A DNA stretch of 64,000 nt, taken from the NCBI GenBank assembly GCA_028714035.1, contig JAQTNA010000012.1, forward strand, positions 25,857-89,856, in the 5' to 3' direction. Position 1 is the stretch's first letter. The number at the start of each line of letters is the position of its first letter. Source of the stretch: Rhodocyclaceae bacterium. GTDB taxonomy: Bacteria; Pseudomonadota; Gammaproteobacteria; Burkholderiales; Rhodocyclaceae. Below the pieces are notes generated by a model. It made no database searches. It was not told where the DNA came from and saw nothing but the letters and a program-made list of their open reading frames with translations. Position numbers and translations under genes: made by a program. Positions 45,861 through 55,886 of the stretch are shown here, piece after piece.

Positions 45861-47576
45861 ATGTCCCAGAACACCACGAATCCAGCCCCGGTCGCCCCCT
45901 CCAATTTCCTGCGCCAGATCATCGAGGAAGACATCCGTAGCGACAAATGGGGCGGCCGCATGGCCACCCGTTTCCCGCCGGAGCCCAACGGCTACCTGCA
46001 CATCGGTCACGCCAAGTCCATCTGCCTCAATTTCGGCCTCGCGCGGGACTACGGCGGCGTCTGCCACATGCGCTTTGATGACACCAATCCGGAGAAGGAG
46101 GAGCAGGAGTACGTGGACTCCATCCTGGACGCGGTGCAGTGGCTGGGCTTCGACTGGGCGGACCACCTCTACTACGCGTCCGACTACTTCGATCGCATGT
46201 ATGCCTGCGCCGAATTTTTGCTCCAGGAAGGCAAGGCCTACGTGGACAGCCTGTCGGCCGAGGACATGCGCGCCTATCGGGGCACGCTCACCGAAGCCGG
46301 CAAGAACAGCCCCTTCCGCGAGCGCAGTGTGGAGGAAAACCTGGACCTGTTCCGGCGCATGAGGGCCGGCGAGTTCCCGGAGGGCACACACATCGTGCGG
46401 GCCAAGATTGACATGGCCTCACCCAACATCAACCTGCGCGACCCGGCCATCTACCGCATACGCCATGCCGAACATCACCGGAGCGGCGACAAGTGGTGCG
46501 TGTATCCCATGTACACCTTTGCGCACCCCATCGAGGATGCCATCGAGCGCATCACCCACTCCATCTGCACCCTGGAGTTTGAGGACCAGCGCCCCTTCTA
46601 CGACTGGCTGCTGGACGCACTGATGCCCGTGCTCTCCTGGCATTCGCGCCAGTACGAGTTCGCCCGGCTCAACCTGACCTTCGTGGTGCTGTCCAAGCGG
46701 CGCCTGATCCAGTTGGTGAACGAGAAGCACGTCTCCGGCTGGGACGACCCGCGCATGCCGACCCTGGTGGGCGCCCGGCGCCGCGGCTACACGCCGGAAG
46801 GCTTCCGCGTGTTCGCCGAGCGCATCGGCGTGTCCAAGGCCGACTCCTGGATCGGGTACGGCATCCTCGAAGACTGCATGCGGGAAGACCTGAATGGGCG
46901 GGCCGAGCGGCGCATCGCCGTGCTGGACCCCTTGAAGCTCGTCATTGACAACTACCCGGATGACCAGGAAGAGGAGTGCCTCGCCCCGAACCACCCCCAG
47001 AAGCCCGAACTGGGCAAGCGCGTGGTGCCCTTCTCGAAAGAACTGTGGATAGAGCGGGAGGATTTTGTCGAGACGCCGCCCAAGGGTTACTTCCGCCTGT
47101 TCCCGGGCAACCTGGTGCGCCTGCGCTATGGCTTCGTGGTGAAGTGCACCGGCTGCGAGAAGGACGAAACCGGCAAGGTGACGGCGGTGCATTGCGAGTA
47201 CCTGCCGGATTCCAAGTCGGGCACCCCCGGCGCCGACACCTACAAGGTCAAGGGCAACATCCACTGGGTCTCGGCCAGGCACGCCTACGAGAGCCAGGTT
47301 CGCCTCTATGACCGCCTGTTCGCCCAGGCCAACCCGGGGGCACGCCGGCCGGGCGATGCCGAGGGTACGGAACGCAACTACCTGGACGACCTGAACCCGG
47401 AATCGGTGAAGACCATCACCGCTTTCCTGGAGCCCGCCCTGAGGGAAGCCCCGCCGGAAGCCTGTTTCCAGTTCGAGCGCCACGGCTACTTCGTGGCCGA
47501 CCGGGTGGATTCGAAGCCCGGTACGCCGGTATTCAACCGCACCGTGACGCTCAAGGACTCCTGGGGCAAGGCGTAA
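45861..47576 (+). CDS. glnS: Glutaminyl-tRNA synthetase
   Basis: 571 residues, class I synthetase. HIGH motif in PEPNGYLHIGHAKS near residue 41, KMSKS-equivalent VLSKRRLIQLV near 270, and anticodon-binding beta barrels in the C-terminal 220 residues. Charges tRNA-Gln directly, so no amidotransferase route is needed. The ATG has AAGG upstream. A strong GC hairpin follows the stop. Confidence 0.97.
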   Translation: MSQNTTNPAPVAPSNFLRQIIEEDIRSDKWGGRMATRFPPEPNGYLHIGHAKSICLNFGLARDYGGVCHMRFDDTNPEKEEQEYVDSILDAVQWLGFDWADHLYYASDYFDRMYACAEFLLQEGKAYVDSLSAEDMRAYRGTLTEAGKNSPFRERSVEENLDLFRRMRAGEFPEGTHIVRAKIDMASPNINLRDPAIYRIRHAEHHRSGDKWCVYPMYTFAHPIEDAIERITHSICTLEFEDQRPFYDWLLDALMPVLSWHSRQYEFARLNLTFVVLSKRRLIQLVNEKHVSGWDDPRMPTLVGARRRGYTPEGFRVFAERIGVSKADSWIGYGILEDCMREDLNGRAERRIAVLDPLKLVIDNYPDDQEEECLAPNHPQKPELGKRVVPFSKELWIEREDFVETPPKGYFRLFPGNLVRLRYGFVVKCTGCEKDETGKVTAVHCEYLPDSKSGTPGADTYKVKGNIHWVSARHAYESQVRLYDRLFAQANPGARRPGDAEGTERNYLDDLNPESVKTITAFLEPALREAPPEACFQFERHGYFVADRVDSKPGTPVFNRTVTLKDSWGKA

Positions 47577-47582
47577 GACTTT

Positions 47583-47610
47583 CGTGGGGCGGGCTGGAGC
47601 CCGCCCCACG
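47583..47610. terminator. GC-rich hairpin between glnS and the CZB gene
   Basis: CGTGGGGCGGGC-TGGA-GCCCGCCCCACG, a perfect 12-bp stem without a T run. Lies in the convergent gap and overlaps neither coding sequence. Confidence 0.65.
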
Positions 47611-47611
47611 G

Positions 47612-48430
47612 CTACTTCCTGTCCGCTTCCTGTTGCTCGAACAGGGCCACCAGGGCAGCCGTCACCTGGTCCGAGGCCTTGGCGTACTCGCCCTCCTCCA
47701 GCATGGTCAGGGCCGCCTCCGTATCGCCCTTCCGCGCCAGGGCCAGCACCTCGCCGGCGCGCAGATGAAACTGGACATGCCAGTCCTTGACCCAATGGTA
47801 GGCCGGCAGATGGGCATAGCGCTCCTTGCCCACCCCCTTGAGCCATTGCCCGAGATGGCACTGGTCATCCTTGGAAGTGGTCTCGACCGACAAATCTTCC
47901 TGGCTCTTGCCCAGGATGACGTCCCGCAGCCGGCCCTTCCATTTCTGGTGCGCATCAATGGCCGCCTTGCCGTCCGAGACCAGCACGAACAGGCGCGCCA
48001 GGGCCATCTTCACCCGCTCTGAGGTCCGTCCGTAATCCCCGTGGTGCAAGAGGCGCAAGGCCTGGTCTTTCTGGCCCGCCTGGGCCATGGCCAACACCTC
48101 GCCAGCCGTACGGTGGAAATGGGCATGATGGTCCTTCATGTCGGCAAAGGTCTCGGAAAACCCGAAACGTTCCCCGCCCTGGCTGTAGACCCACTTGCCG
48201 AGGGCGCACTGGTCGTCCCGGCACACCACTTCCACCTTGAGATCCTCGGTGCTCGTGCCACCGATGTAGGACTCCAGCCGGCTCTTCCACTTCATGTGGG
48301 CGTCCACCGCCGACTTGAAGTTCAGGCCGGCCAGTTCCACCCCCTTGTCACCGCTCCCGGTCGGAGCACCTGCGGCCGGCTTGACTTCCTTGCCCGCCGC
48401 CCCGCCTTTCATCCAATCCAGTATCCCCAT
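47612..48430 (-). CDS. Tandem CZB-domain protein
   Basis: 272 residues. A Gly/Ala linker after MGILDWMKGG, then two consecutive CZB domains: first DAHMKWKSRL with CALGKWVYSQG and HAHFHRTAGEV (about 60-150), second DAHQKWKGRL with CHLGQWLKGVG and HVQFHLRAGEV (about 165-255). Each keeps the 3-His/1-Cys zinc set. No enzymatic or methyl-accepting domain, no membrane helix. Strong GGAGG ribosome site. Related in domain, not architecture, to the CZB cyclase 2 kb away. Possibly a zinc-sensing adaptor. Confidence 0.82.
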   Translation of the reverse strand: MGILDWMKGGAAGKEVKPAAGAPTGSGDKGVELAGLNFKSAVDAHMKWKSRLESYIGGTSTEDLKVEVVCRDDQCALGKWVYSQGGERFGFSETFADMKDHHAHFHRTAGEVLAMAQAGQKDQALRLLHHGDYGRTSERVKMALARLFVLVSDGKAAIDAHQKWKGRLRDVILGKSQEDLSVETTSKDDQCHLGQWLKGVGKERYAHLPAYHWVKDWHVQFHLRAGEVLALARKGDTEAALTMLEEGEYAKASDQVTAALVALFEQQEADRK

Positions 48431-48571
48431 CACGCCTCCTTTGTCATTGCCTCGCTTCATTGGCCGCAGATGACCGGCCACGAGTGTCATTGATATGATT
48501 TACAACAAAAAACCCGGCAGATTGTAATCCCCTGCCGGGCCGTGTCAATGGGATGGAGAGTCGAGGCTCAA

Positions 48572-49744
48572 CTAGTGCAGATGCCTGGGCGCGTCGTCGC
48601 TTTCCTCGGGCATCTCCGCATGCATGGGTTCCCCTTCCGGGCTGGGGTACAAAGGCGCGCCGCAGTCGTCGCAGTATTCCAGGGGAAAGCGGTGTTCCAG
48701 GATGCGGATGTCCACCAGGCCGCAGTCCTTGAGCGCCGCCTCGATCTGGATCGCGCAATCCGAAGTCTCGTCCTCGCCGTCGAGAAGCGGCCAGACCACC
48801 CCATGCAGCACCTCGTTGGAATCCTGTCGGGCAAAGCCGACGCGGTATTCTTCCAGGCGCTGTTGCTGGAAAGGCGCCACCACGGCAGTGAAGCCGGCCG
48901 CAGGTACGTTGAGGGTGGTTTGCAGGAAGTCCACGGAAGCCTTCAGGGAGAAGGCTCGGGACTGGCGATCCCCGTCCCGGCAGGCGGCGTGGTAAGCCTG
49001 GGGCAGGAGCATCTGGTAGGCACAGGCCGGCAAGGCCGGGGCCAGGCAGGGCTGTCCCTGGCGCTGCCACTGGGCCAGGGCCTGGACACGATTGCCATCC
49101 TGTTCCTGCCAGCGGAACAGGGGCGCACCGTGCGGCACCATGGCGACGCCCAGAACATAGCGGGTGTCTGACAGGAACTGCATGGTTTCCCGCATGCCCT
49201 TGGGGTCCATGCGCAGGTTGCGCCCGGAAAGCCCCGACTGCACCAGATCCTTCATGAGTTCCGCCGTGCCGCAGTAACTGTCCGGCAACTGATCCGGGCT
49301 GAACAGGAAGTCCACCAGGGCGAGCCGCGCCTCGGCGGCCAGCACGTGGGCAGACAAATGGGTGTGCAAATTGGTCAGAACCTCGCCGCTCAGGCTGCCG
49401 GAGGGGATGCTGTAGCGCGACCAGGCCATCACCGGCGCGCAGACCAGCAGGGCATCCCAGACCACCCCCTTGGATTCGAGACGCCGTCCCTCGCAACAGG
49501 ATTCCACCAGATCCACCAGGATGTCATAGGCGGGAATGCTGGAGCGAAAGGTATGATCCAGCGCGGCGGTCAGCGCTTCCTCGTCGCCTTCCTCCAGCAG
49601 GGCCATGATGGCCTCCGCCATGCGGGAATCCCAGAACTGGTCTTCAATGTGGCTTGAGGCCTCGGCAGCGCTGGTGGCGAGCGCCACCAGCCTCGTTGCG
49701 GCGCTGGGCATGCGTTTGGATCGGGAGAGACGGGTGCGTTTCAT
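48572..49744 (-). CDS. DUF2863 family protein
   Basis: 390 residues from ATG at 49744; a longer frame to 49936 is in a region antisense to cheB and not credible. A basic start (MKRTRLSRSKRMP), then helical sequence; FSPDQLPDSYCGTAELMKDL and the C-terminal HRFPLEYCDDCGAPLYPSPE (zinc-ribbon-like Cys pair) are recognisable. DUF2863 is a largely betaproteobacterial family of unknown function. Diverges from cheB. Confidence 0.82.
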   Translation of the reverse strand: MKRTRLSRSKRMPSAATRLVALATSAAEASSHIEDQFWDSRMAEAIMALLEEGDEEALTAALDHTFRSSIPAYDILVDLVESCCEGRRLESKGVVWDALLVCAPVMAWSRYSIPSGSLSGEVLTNLHTHLSAHVLAAEARLALVDFLFSPDQLPDSYCGTAELMKDLVQSGLSGRNLRMDPKGMRETMQFLSDTRYVLGVAMVPHGAPLFRWQEQDGNRVQALAQWQRQGQPCLAPALPACAYQMLLPQAYHAACRDGDRQSRAFSLKASVDFLQTTLNVPAAGFTAVVAPFQQQRLEEYRVGFARQDSNEVLHGVVWPLLDGEDETSDCAIQIEAALKDCGLVDIRILEHRFPLEYCDDCGAPLYPSPEGEPMHAEMPEESDDAPRHLH

Positions 49745-49934
49745 GATGAAATGGAATGTGGCGTGATGCCAAAGAGTGGACTTTAGCAGCTTGGGCCAGC
49801 CAGGGCGGAAACCCGGGGTGGAAAAGTTTCTGCCCAAGGTTCCGGGCACTCCATGCGGCTCAAGTTTCAGCCGGCAATTCCGATAAAATCCCTGAACGCG
49901 ACCCCGGTGCACAGGGGTGTATTCCTGCCAGTTC

Positions 49935-50528
49935 ATGAACCCCTACCATCCCGCAGCCAAGCGCATCGTGGCCGTGGGTGCCTCCACCGGCGGCACCCAG
50001 GCCCTGGAGAAGGTACTGACACGCCTGCCCACGACCTGCCCGCCCATCCTGATCGTGCAACATATGCCGGGCGCGTTTACCTGCAGTTTCGCGGCCCGCC
50101 TGAACGGCCTGTGCGCCATAGAGGTGAGGGAGGCGCGGCACCGGGATCGGCCAATGTCCGGCGTCGCGCTCATCGCGCCGGGAGGCATGCACATGATTCT
50201 CGCCCCGAGTGGACCGCAGTACATGGTGGAAGTTTTCGACGCCCCCCCCATGAATCGCCACAAGCCCTCGGTAGACATGCTTTTCCGTTCGGTGGCCCGC
50301 CACGCCGGCGCCAACGCCCTGGGCATAGTCATGACCGGCATGGGTAATGACGGTGCCCAGGGACTCCTGGCCATGCGGGAGGCCGGCGCCAGAACCGCCG
50401 TGCAGGACGAGGCGAGTTGCGTCATCTACGGCATGCCCATGGAAGCGAAAAAACTGGGGGCGGCGGCAACCGTCCTTCATCTCGACCGGATACACGAAGC
50501 CATCGTCGAGCACGGACGCAACGCCTGA
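49935..50528 (+). CDS. cheB: CheB-type methylesterase domain without receiver
   Basis: 197 residues corresponding to the catalytic half of CheB. The triad is intact: Ser in [15 protein letters not shown], His in [10 protein letters not shown] and Asp in [23 protein letters not shown] also matches. Demethylates or deamidates chemoreceptors; without a receiver domain, phosphorylation by CheA is not expected to control it. Followed by motB after 18 bases, so probably cotranscribed. No other che genes in the window. Confidence 0.88.
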   Translation: MNPYHPAAKRIVAVGASTGGTQALEKVLTRLPTTCPPILIVQHMPGAFTCSFAARLNGLCAIEVREARHRDRPMSGVALIAPGGMHMILAPSGPQYMVEVFDAPPMNRHKPSVDMLFRSVARHAGANALGIVMTGMGNDGAQGLLAMREAGARTAVQDEASCVIYGMPMEAKKLGAAATVLHLDRIHEAIVEHGRNA

Positions 50529-50546
50529 GCGCACGAGGGAGGCACC

Positions 50547-51434
50547 ATGTCCAAGAAGAAAGCCGGCCAAGGTCCAGAACTCGTCATCCGACGGGTGAAG
50601 AAAATCGTGGCGGGCGGCCACCAGGGCGGTACCTGGAAGATCGCCTACGCCGACTTCGTCACCGCGCTCATGGCTTTCTTCCTGCTCATGTGGCTCCTGG
50701 GCTCCACCACCAAGGGCGACCTCAAGGGCATCTCTGATTATTTCAAGACCCCGCTTGCCGTCTCGATTTCCGGCGGCCCCGGTTCCGGCACCGCCACCAG
50801 CGTGGTACAGGGCGGGGGCAAGGATCTTACCCGTGTGGACGCCGGCGAGATTCACAAGGGCGTGACCCGGGAAGACAAATTGAAGCCCCACGTCACCGCC
50901 GAGCAATTGCGGGAGGACAAGGCCCGCCTGGAAACCCTGCGCAGCCGGCTGCACGCCTTCATCCAGGCCACGCCCTACCTGGAACCTTTCCGGGACCAGA
51001 TCCGCCTGGACATCACCCGCGAAGGTCTGCTGATCCAGATCACTGACGAGCAGAACCGACCCATGTTCGACTCCGGCAGCACGGTGCTCAAGGACTACAC
51101 GAAAAAGCTTCTGGAATCCATAGGGCGCATGCTGAACGAGGTGGAAAACAAGGTGAGCGTGGCGGGCCACACCGACGCCAAACCCTACTCCGGTGATGAG
51201 CGCGGCTACTCCAACTGGGAGCTTTCCTCGGAACGCGCCAATGCCGCCCGCCGCGAACTGGTCATCGGCGGCATGCGTCAGAACAAGGTACTCCAGATGC
51301 GGGGTCTGGCGGACGCTCAGCCGCTGTTCGAAGAGGATCCCTTCCATCCCGCCAACCGCCGCATCAGCATCCTGGTCCTGAACAAGGAATCGGAGCAGAA
51401 CTTCTATCTGGAAGGGAAGACCGAGACGCAGTGA
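50547..51434 (+). CDS. motB: Flagellar motor protein MotB
   Basis: 295 residues. A basic N-terminus, then a single membrane helix with the proton-binding Asp in YADFVTALMAFFLLMWLLGS near residue 36, a plug/linker, and an OmpA-like peptidoglycan-binding domain (VAGHTDAKPYSGDERGYSNW, RANAARRELV, NRRISILVL). Anchors the stator. No motA adjacent, unlike the usual motA-motB pair. Confidence 0.93.
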   Translation: MSKKKAGQGPELVIRRVKKIVAGGHQGGTWKIAYADFVTALMAFFLLMWLLGSTTKGDLKGISDYFKTPLAVSISGGPGSGTATSVVQGGGKDLTRVDAGEIHKGVTREDKLKPHVTAEQLREDKARLETLRSRLHAFIQATPYLEPFRDQIRLDITREGLLIQITDEQNRPMFDSGSTVLKDYTKKLLESIGRMLNEVENKVSVAGHTDAKPYSGDERGYSNWELSSERANAARRELVIGGMRQNKVLQMRGLADAQPLFEEDPFHPANRRISILVLNKESEQNFYLEGKTETQ

Positions 51435-51445
51435 TAGGACGATTT

Positions 51446-51572
51446 GAACCGCAGAGGCGCGCAGGCGCAGAGAAAAGCAAATTCAGATTGACCTCGGCAC
51501 CGTTTGACGGGTGCGGAAGCAGCCGCAAGCCCTTGTTTTCTCCTCGTCTCTGCGCCTCTGCGGTGAGTTCAA
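51446..51572. repeat. Inverted repeat of CCGCAGAG type
   Basis: GAACCGCAGAGGCGCGCAGG with GCGCAGAGAAAA on the left is mirrored by TTTTCTCCTCGTCTCTGCG and CCTCTGCGGTGAGTTC on the right. A second member lies at 62754-62906. Fills the gap between motB and queF, and queF starts 19 bases after it. Confidence 0.85.
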
Positions 51573-51590
51573 TGTTGTAAAATGCGCGCC

Positions 51591-52424
51591 ATGAACGACG
51601 CCCCCTCAGTCGGTGACTCCCCCCTGGGGCGCGCCGTCGCCTACGCCAGCCACTACTCGCCGGAACTGCTTTTTCCCATCCCGCGGCAGGAGAAGCGGGC
51701 AGAGTTGGGCCTGTGCCCGGAAGCCCTGCCCTTCGTCGGCTTCGATCTCTGGAACGCCTATGAACTCTCCTGGCTCAATCCGAAAGGCAAGCCGGTGGCG
51801 GCCCTGGGGCGTTTCCGCTTTCCCGCCGACACTCCGCGGCTCGTGGAATCCAAGTCGCTGAAGCTGTACCTGAATTCCTTCAACCAGAGCCGTTTCGTCA
51901 AGGCCGCGGATGTCGCTGCCGCCATCGCCCGAGATCTCTCTGCCGCAGCCGGAGGCACCGTGGAGGTGCGCATAGTAACCCTGGACAGGCGGCCGCAGCG
52001 CAGCCTGGGATACCCGGACGGCATTCTTCTGGACACCCTGGACATCGAGGCGGACCAGTACAACCCCGACCCCGCCCTGTTATCCGCGGCAGGACCGGAA
52101 GTCAGCGAGACCCTCTATTCCCACCTCCTGAAATCCAACTGCCTGGTCACCGGCCAGCCGGACTGGGCCATGGTGGTAGTGCGTTACGTGGGACCGGCGA
52201 TCACCCGGGAGGGTCTGCTCAAGTATTTCATTTCCTTCCGCCAGCACAACGAATTCCACGAACAATGCGTGGAGCGCATCTTCTGCGACGTGATGGCGCG
52301 CTGCCGGCCCAAATCCCTGGCGGTCTGGGCACGCTACACCCGACGCGGCGGACTGGACATCAACCCCTTCCGCTCCACCGGCGATACGCCGGAACCGGAC
52401 AACACGGGGGAAGTGAGGCAATAA
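51591..52424 (+). CDS. queF: NADPH-dependent 7-cyano-7-deazaguanine reductase
   Basis: 277 residues, bimodular Que[15 protein letters not shown] (NADPH-binding motif) near residue 86, catalytic Cys in [11 protein letters not shown] near 184, and [16 protein letters not shown] near 223. Reduces preQ0 to preQ1 for queuosine in tRNA. ATG at 51591. Ends in a convergent terminator shared with pntB. Confidence 0.95.
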   Translation: MNDAPSVGDSPLGRAVAYASHYSPELLFPIPRQEKRAELGLCPEALPFVGFDLWNAYELSWLNPKGKPVAALGRFRFPADTPRLVESKSLKLYLNSFNQSRFVKAADVAAAIARDLSAAAGGTVEVRIVTLDRRPQRSLGYPDGILLDTLDIEADQYNPDPALLSAAGPEVSETLYSHLLKSNCLVTGQPDWAMVVVRYVGPAITREGLLKYFISFRQHNEFHEQCVERIFCDVMARCRPKSLAVWARYTRRGGLDINPFRSTGDTPEPDNTGEVRQ

Positions 52425-52428
52425 AAAT

Positions 52429-52447
52429 CCCCCGGACCAGCCGGGGG
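52429..52447 (-). terminator. Terminator between convergent queF and pntB
   Basis: CCCCCGG-ACCAG-CCGGGGG; on the minus strand it is followed by ATTTTTATT, so it best serves pntAB. Confidence 0.8.
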
Positions 52448-52506
52448 ATATGCGTCAGACGATGGAACGACGGCCTTCCCGGGAACCGGGAGGCCGAATC
52501 CACCGC

Positions 52507-53919
52507 TCAGGCCTTCAGCGCCACGAGTACTTCGTCCAGCATCTTCTTGGCATCGCCGAACAGCATGCGGTTGTTTTCCTTGTAGAAGAGCGGATTGTCC
52601 ACCCCGGCATAGCCGGAGGCCATGCTGCGCTTCATGACGATGGAGGTCTTGGCCTTCCAGACTTCCAGCACCGGCATGCCGGCGATGGGGCTGGTCGGAT
52701 CGTCCTGGGCGGCCGGGTTCACGATGTCGTTGGCGCCGATGACGATGGCCACGTCGGTCTGCGGAAAGTCGTCGTTCAACTCGTCCATTTCCATCACGAT
52801 GTCGTAGGGCACCTTGGCTTCCGCCAGGAGCACGTTCATGTGGCCGGGCATGCGCCCCGCCACCGGGTGGATACCGAAGCGGATGTTCACGCCCTTCTCG
52901 CGCAGACACTTGGTGATCTCATAGACCGTGTGCTGGGCCTGCGCCACCGCCATGCCGTAACCCGGCACGATGATGACGTTCTTGGCGTCCTTCAGCAATT
53001 CGGCGGTCTCGGTGCTGCTGATGGGCACCACCTCGCCGGCCGGCTGCGCCGCATCGCCCTTCTTCGCCGGCGCACCGCCGCCGGTACCGAAACCGCCCGC
53101 GATCACACTGATGAAGTTGCGGTTCATGGCCCGGCACATGATGTAGGACAGAATCGCACCGCTGGAGCCCACCAGGGCGCCGACGACGATCAAGAGGTCG
53201 TTCGAGAGCATGAAGCCGGTCGCCGCCGCGGCCCAACCGGAGTAGCTGTTGAGCATGGACACCACCACCGGCATGTCGGCACCGCCGATGGCCATCACCA
53301 TGTGGATGCCGAAGAGCAAGGCGATGGCCGTCATGACCATCAGCGGCAGCATGCCGTCGCTGATGGCATGGGCGTTCAGGAATTCCCGCCCGAACCAGAT
53401 GACCACCAGGAGGCCGGCCAGATTGAGCCAGTGGCGCGCCGGCAACAGGAGGGGCTTGCCGCCGATCTTGCCGTTCAACTTGCCGAAGGCGATCAGCGAA
53501 CCGGAAAAGGTCACGGCACCGATCAGGATGCCGACGTAGATCTCGATTTCGTGGATGCTTTTCTCGGCACCGGTCAACACCAGGGAGGTGTCAATATAAC
53601 TGGCGAAGCCCACAAGACAGGCCGCGAGGCCCACCAGGCTGTGCATCAGCGCCACCAGTTCGGGCATCTGGGTCATCTTGACGGTACGCGCGGCATAGAG
53701 GCCGACACTGCCGCCGACCACCATGGCGCCGATGATCCAGGGAATGCCGGCCGCGGCGACGCGCGGCCCGAAGACCGTGGCCAGGACGGCGATGGTCATG
53801 CCTATCATGCCGTAGAGGTTGCCCCGCCGGGAGGTTTCCGGATTGGACAGTCCGCCCAGGCTGAGGATGAAAAGTATCGTGGCTCCGATATAGGAGACGG
53901 TTGCCAAACTTGCAGACAT
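52507..53919 (-). CDS. pntB: NAD(P) transhydrogenase subunit beta
   Basis: 470 residues. About eight membrane helices in the first 260 residues ([16 protein letters not shown] onward), then a soluble NADP-binding domain: [15 protein letters not shown] near 318 and [17 protein letters not shown] near 400. With PntA couples proton entry to NADPH formation. ATG at 53919 follows pntA by 13 bases. Confidence 0.96.
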   Translation of the reverse strand: MSASLATVSYIGATILFILSLGGLSNPETSRRGNLYGMIGMTIAVLATVFGPRVAAAGIPWIIGAMVVGGSVGLYAARTVKMTQMPELVALMHSLVGLAACLVGFASYIDTSLVLTGAEKSIHEIEIYVGILIGAVTFSGSLIAFGKLNGKIGGKPLLLPARHWLNLAGLLVVIWFGREFLNAHAISDGMLPLMVMTAIALLFGIHMVMAIGGADMPVVVSMLNSYSGWAAAATGFMLSNDLLIVVGALVGSSGAILSYIMCRAMNRNFISVIAGGFGTGGGAPAKKGDAAQPAGEVVPISSTETAELLKDAKNVIIVPGYGMAVAQAQHTVYEITKCLREKGVNIRFGIHPVAGRMPGHMNVLLAEAKVPYDIVMEMDELNDDFPQTDVAIVIGANDIVNPAAQDDPTSPIAGMPVLEVWKAKTSIVMKRSMASGYAGVDNPLFYKENNRMLFGDAKKMLDEVLVALKA

Positions 53920-53932
53920 TGTTTCGACTCCC

Positions 53933-55531
53933 TTACTTGCGGAACATCGCCAGCATGCGCTGGGTGACGGCAAAGCCGCCGAACATATTGACGGCGGTCA
54001 GGACGATCCCACCAACGGCCAGCCAGCGTATCCATTCATTCGGCGACGGCATGCCAAGCACCTGCGGCGGCGCGATCTGCACCAGGGCGCCAATGGCAAT
54101 GATGCTGGAGATGGCGTTGGTCACGCTCATCAAGGGCGTGTGCAGGGCAGGCGTGACGTTCCAGACGACCATGTAACCGACGAAGCAGGCCAGCACGAAG
54201 ACCGTGAAGTGGGCGAGGAAGGCACTGGGAGCATTGGCGCCGACGAACCAGAACAGGGCCGCGGCCACGCCGAACATGACGGCCAGCCGGTTGCCGGCCA
54301 TCGGCTCGCCGCCGCCACCGCCATGGCCATGGCCCTTCTTCGCCGCCGGTGCCGCCACCGCTGCGGGTTTGGCCGCGGCGGCAGGTGCCGCGGGAAGCTT
54401 GGGTGCGGGTGCCGGCCAAGTGATGTTGCCTTCCTTGATCACCGTCAGACCACGGATGGCATCGTCTTCCATGTTGACGTTGATCTGGCCGTCCTTGGTC
54501 TTGCACAGTTCCTCGGCGAGGCGGAACAGGTTGGTGGCGTACAGGGTGGAGGATTGCTTGGCCAGGCGCGAAACCAGGTCGGTGTAGCCGACGATGGTCA
54601 CGCCGTGTTTCACCACTGCCTGGCCGGGCTCGGTCAGCTCACAGTTGCCGCCTTGCTCGGCGGCCATGTCCACGATGACGCTGCCGGCCTTCATGCTCTT
54701 CACCATTTCCGCGGTGATGAGCTTGGGCGCGGGTTTGCCGGGAATCAGGGCGGTGGTGATGATGATGTCCACTTCCCTTGCCTGCTTGGCGTACATCTCG
54801 CGTTGGGCCTGCTGAAAGCCCTCGGACATCACCTTGGCGTAACCGCCGCCGCCGGAGCCTTCTTCCTCGTAATCCACCTTCACGAATTCGCCGCCCAGGG
54901 ACACGACCTGGTCGGCCACTTCGGCGCGGGTATCGTTGGCGCGCACGATGGCGCCCAGGCCCGCTGCGGTACCGATGGCCGCCAGGCCCGCCACGCCGGC
55001 ACCGGCGATGAACACCTTGGCCGGCGGAACCTTGCCCGCGGCCGTGATCTGCCCGTTGAAGAAGCGACCGAAGGCGTTGGCGGCCTCGATGACGGCGCGG
55101 TAACCGGCGACTCCGGCCTGGGAAGTCAACGCGTCCATCTTCTGGGCACGGCTCAGCATGCGCGGTAGCGCGTCTATGGCCAGAACGGTCACCTTCCTGG
55201 CGGCGAGTTGCTGCATCAATTCGGGGTTCTGCGCCGGCCAGATGAAACTGATCAGCGTCTGGCCTTCCTTCATGAGGGCCACTTCGGCGGCACTCGGGGC
55301 ACGCACCTTGAAGATGATGTCGGAACCGGCCCACAACTCGGCCGCCCCGGCGGCGATCTGCGCACCCACTGCCCGATAGGCATCGTCATCGAAATTCGCA
55401 CCGGCCCCGGCACCGGACTCCACCGCGACGGAAAAACCCAGTTTCGACAACTTTTCAACGGCCTCCGGAACGGTGGCGACACGCTTTTCGCCCGCGAAGA
55501 TCTCCTTCGGAACGCCTATGGTCAGCGGCAT
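53933..55531 (-). CDS. pntA: NAD(P) transhydrogenase subunit alpha
   Basis: 532 residues, single-chain E. coli type. NAD-binding domain with [20 protein letters not shown] at the N-terminus and [19 protein letters not shown] near residue 177; [17 protein letters not shown] near 290. The C-terminal four-helix membrane domain begins after residue 415 ([20 protein letters not shown]). Between them is an Ala/Pro-rich linker ending in a His/Gly-rich run ([13 protein letters not shown]), longer than in E. coli. First gene of pntAB. Confidence 0.96.
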   Translation of the reverse strand: MPLTIGVPKEIFAGEKRVATVPEAVEKLSKLGFSVAVESGAGAGANFDDDAYRAVGAQIAAGAAELWAGSDIIFKVRAPSAAEVALMKEGQTLISFIWPAQNPELMQQLAARKVTVLAIDALPRMLSRAQKMDALTSQAGVAGYRAVIEAANAFGRFFNGQITAAGKVPPAKVFIAGAGVAGLAAIGTAAGLGAIVRANDTRAEVADQVVSLGGEFVKVDYEEEGSGGGGYAKVMSEGFQQAQREMYAKQAREVDIIITTALIPGKPAPKLITAEMVKSMKAGSVIVDMAAEQGGNCELTEPGQAVVKHGVTIVGYTDLVSRLAKQSSTLYATNLFRLAEELCKTKDGQINVNMEDDAIRGLTVIKEGNITWPAPAPKLPAAPAAAAKPAAVAAPAAKKGHGHGGGGGEPMAGNRLAVMFGVAAALFWFVGANAPSAFLAHFTVFVLACFVGYMVVWNVTPALHTPLMSVTNAISSIIAIGALVQIAPPQVLGMPSPNEWIRWLAVGGIVLTAVNMFGGFAVTQRMLAMFRK

Positions 55532-55886
55532 GGAACACCCCTTATCTGGTCGGAATGGGTGGAAATCGAGGTTAAAGAAGACATGAACTCCCTCCAGGTT
55601 TTTCTTGGCTTTGCCGGGCTACGCCCGCGTCCCCCGCCCGCATGTTGCGGCGCAAGGAATAATCATACTTGAAAATCCAGACATTTCGCAGGGACAACGC
55701 GAAGAGCCCGCCAATCCGGACGAGGCCAAACCGCTGGGCAGGCCTATCGAACTGGAACAGCACGCTAAACGGCCCTAGCAAAAGCGGTGCCATGGGTTGG
55801 CTGGGGAAATTCGCCTCGATGCGCTTCCGGAACGTCTCAAAAGCGACAGGATTGGCATAAAGCCCACCAGGCGCCCTTCCGTGGCG
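55532..55886. other. Gene-free region between pntA and the phosphatase
   Basis: 355 bases; it should contain the pntA promoter on the minus strand. Small open frames exist on both strands but none has a start, codon use or homology pattern that I trust. No repeat or hairpin stands out. Confidence 0.5.

Noticed and set aside
49745..49936. N-terminal extension of the DUF2863 gene
   Set aside because: It overlaps the divergent cheB start, and the residues lack the expected family pattern.
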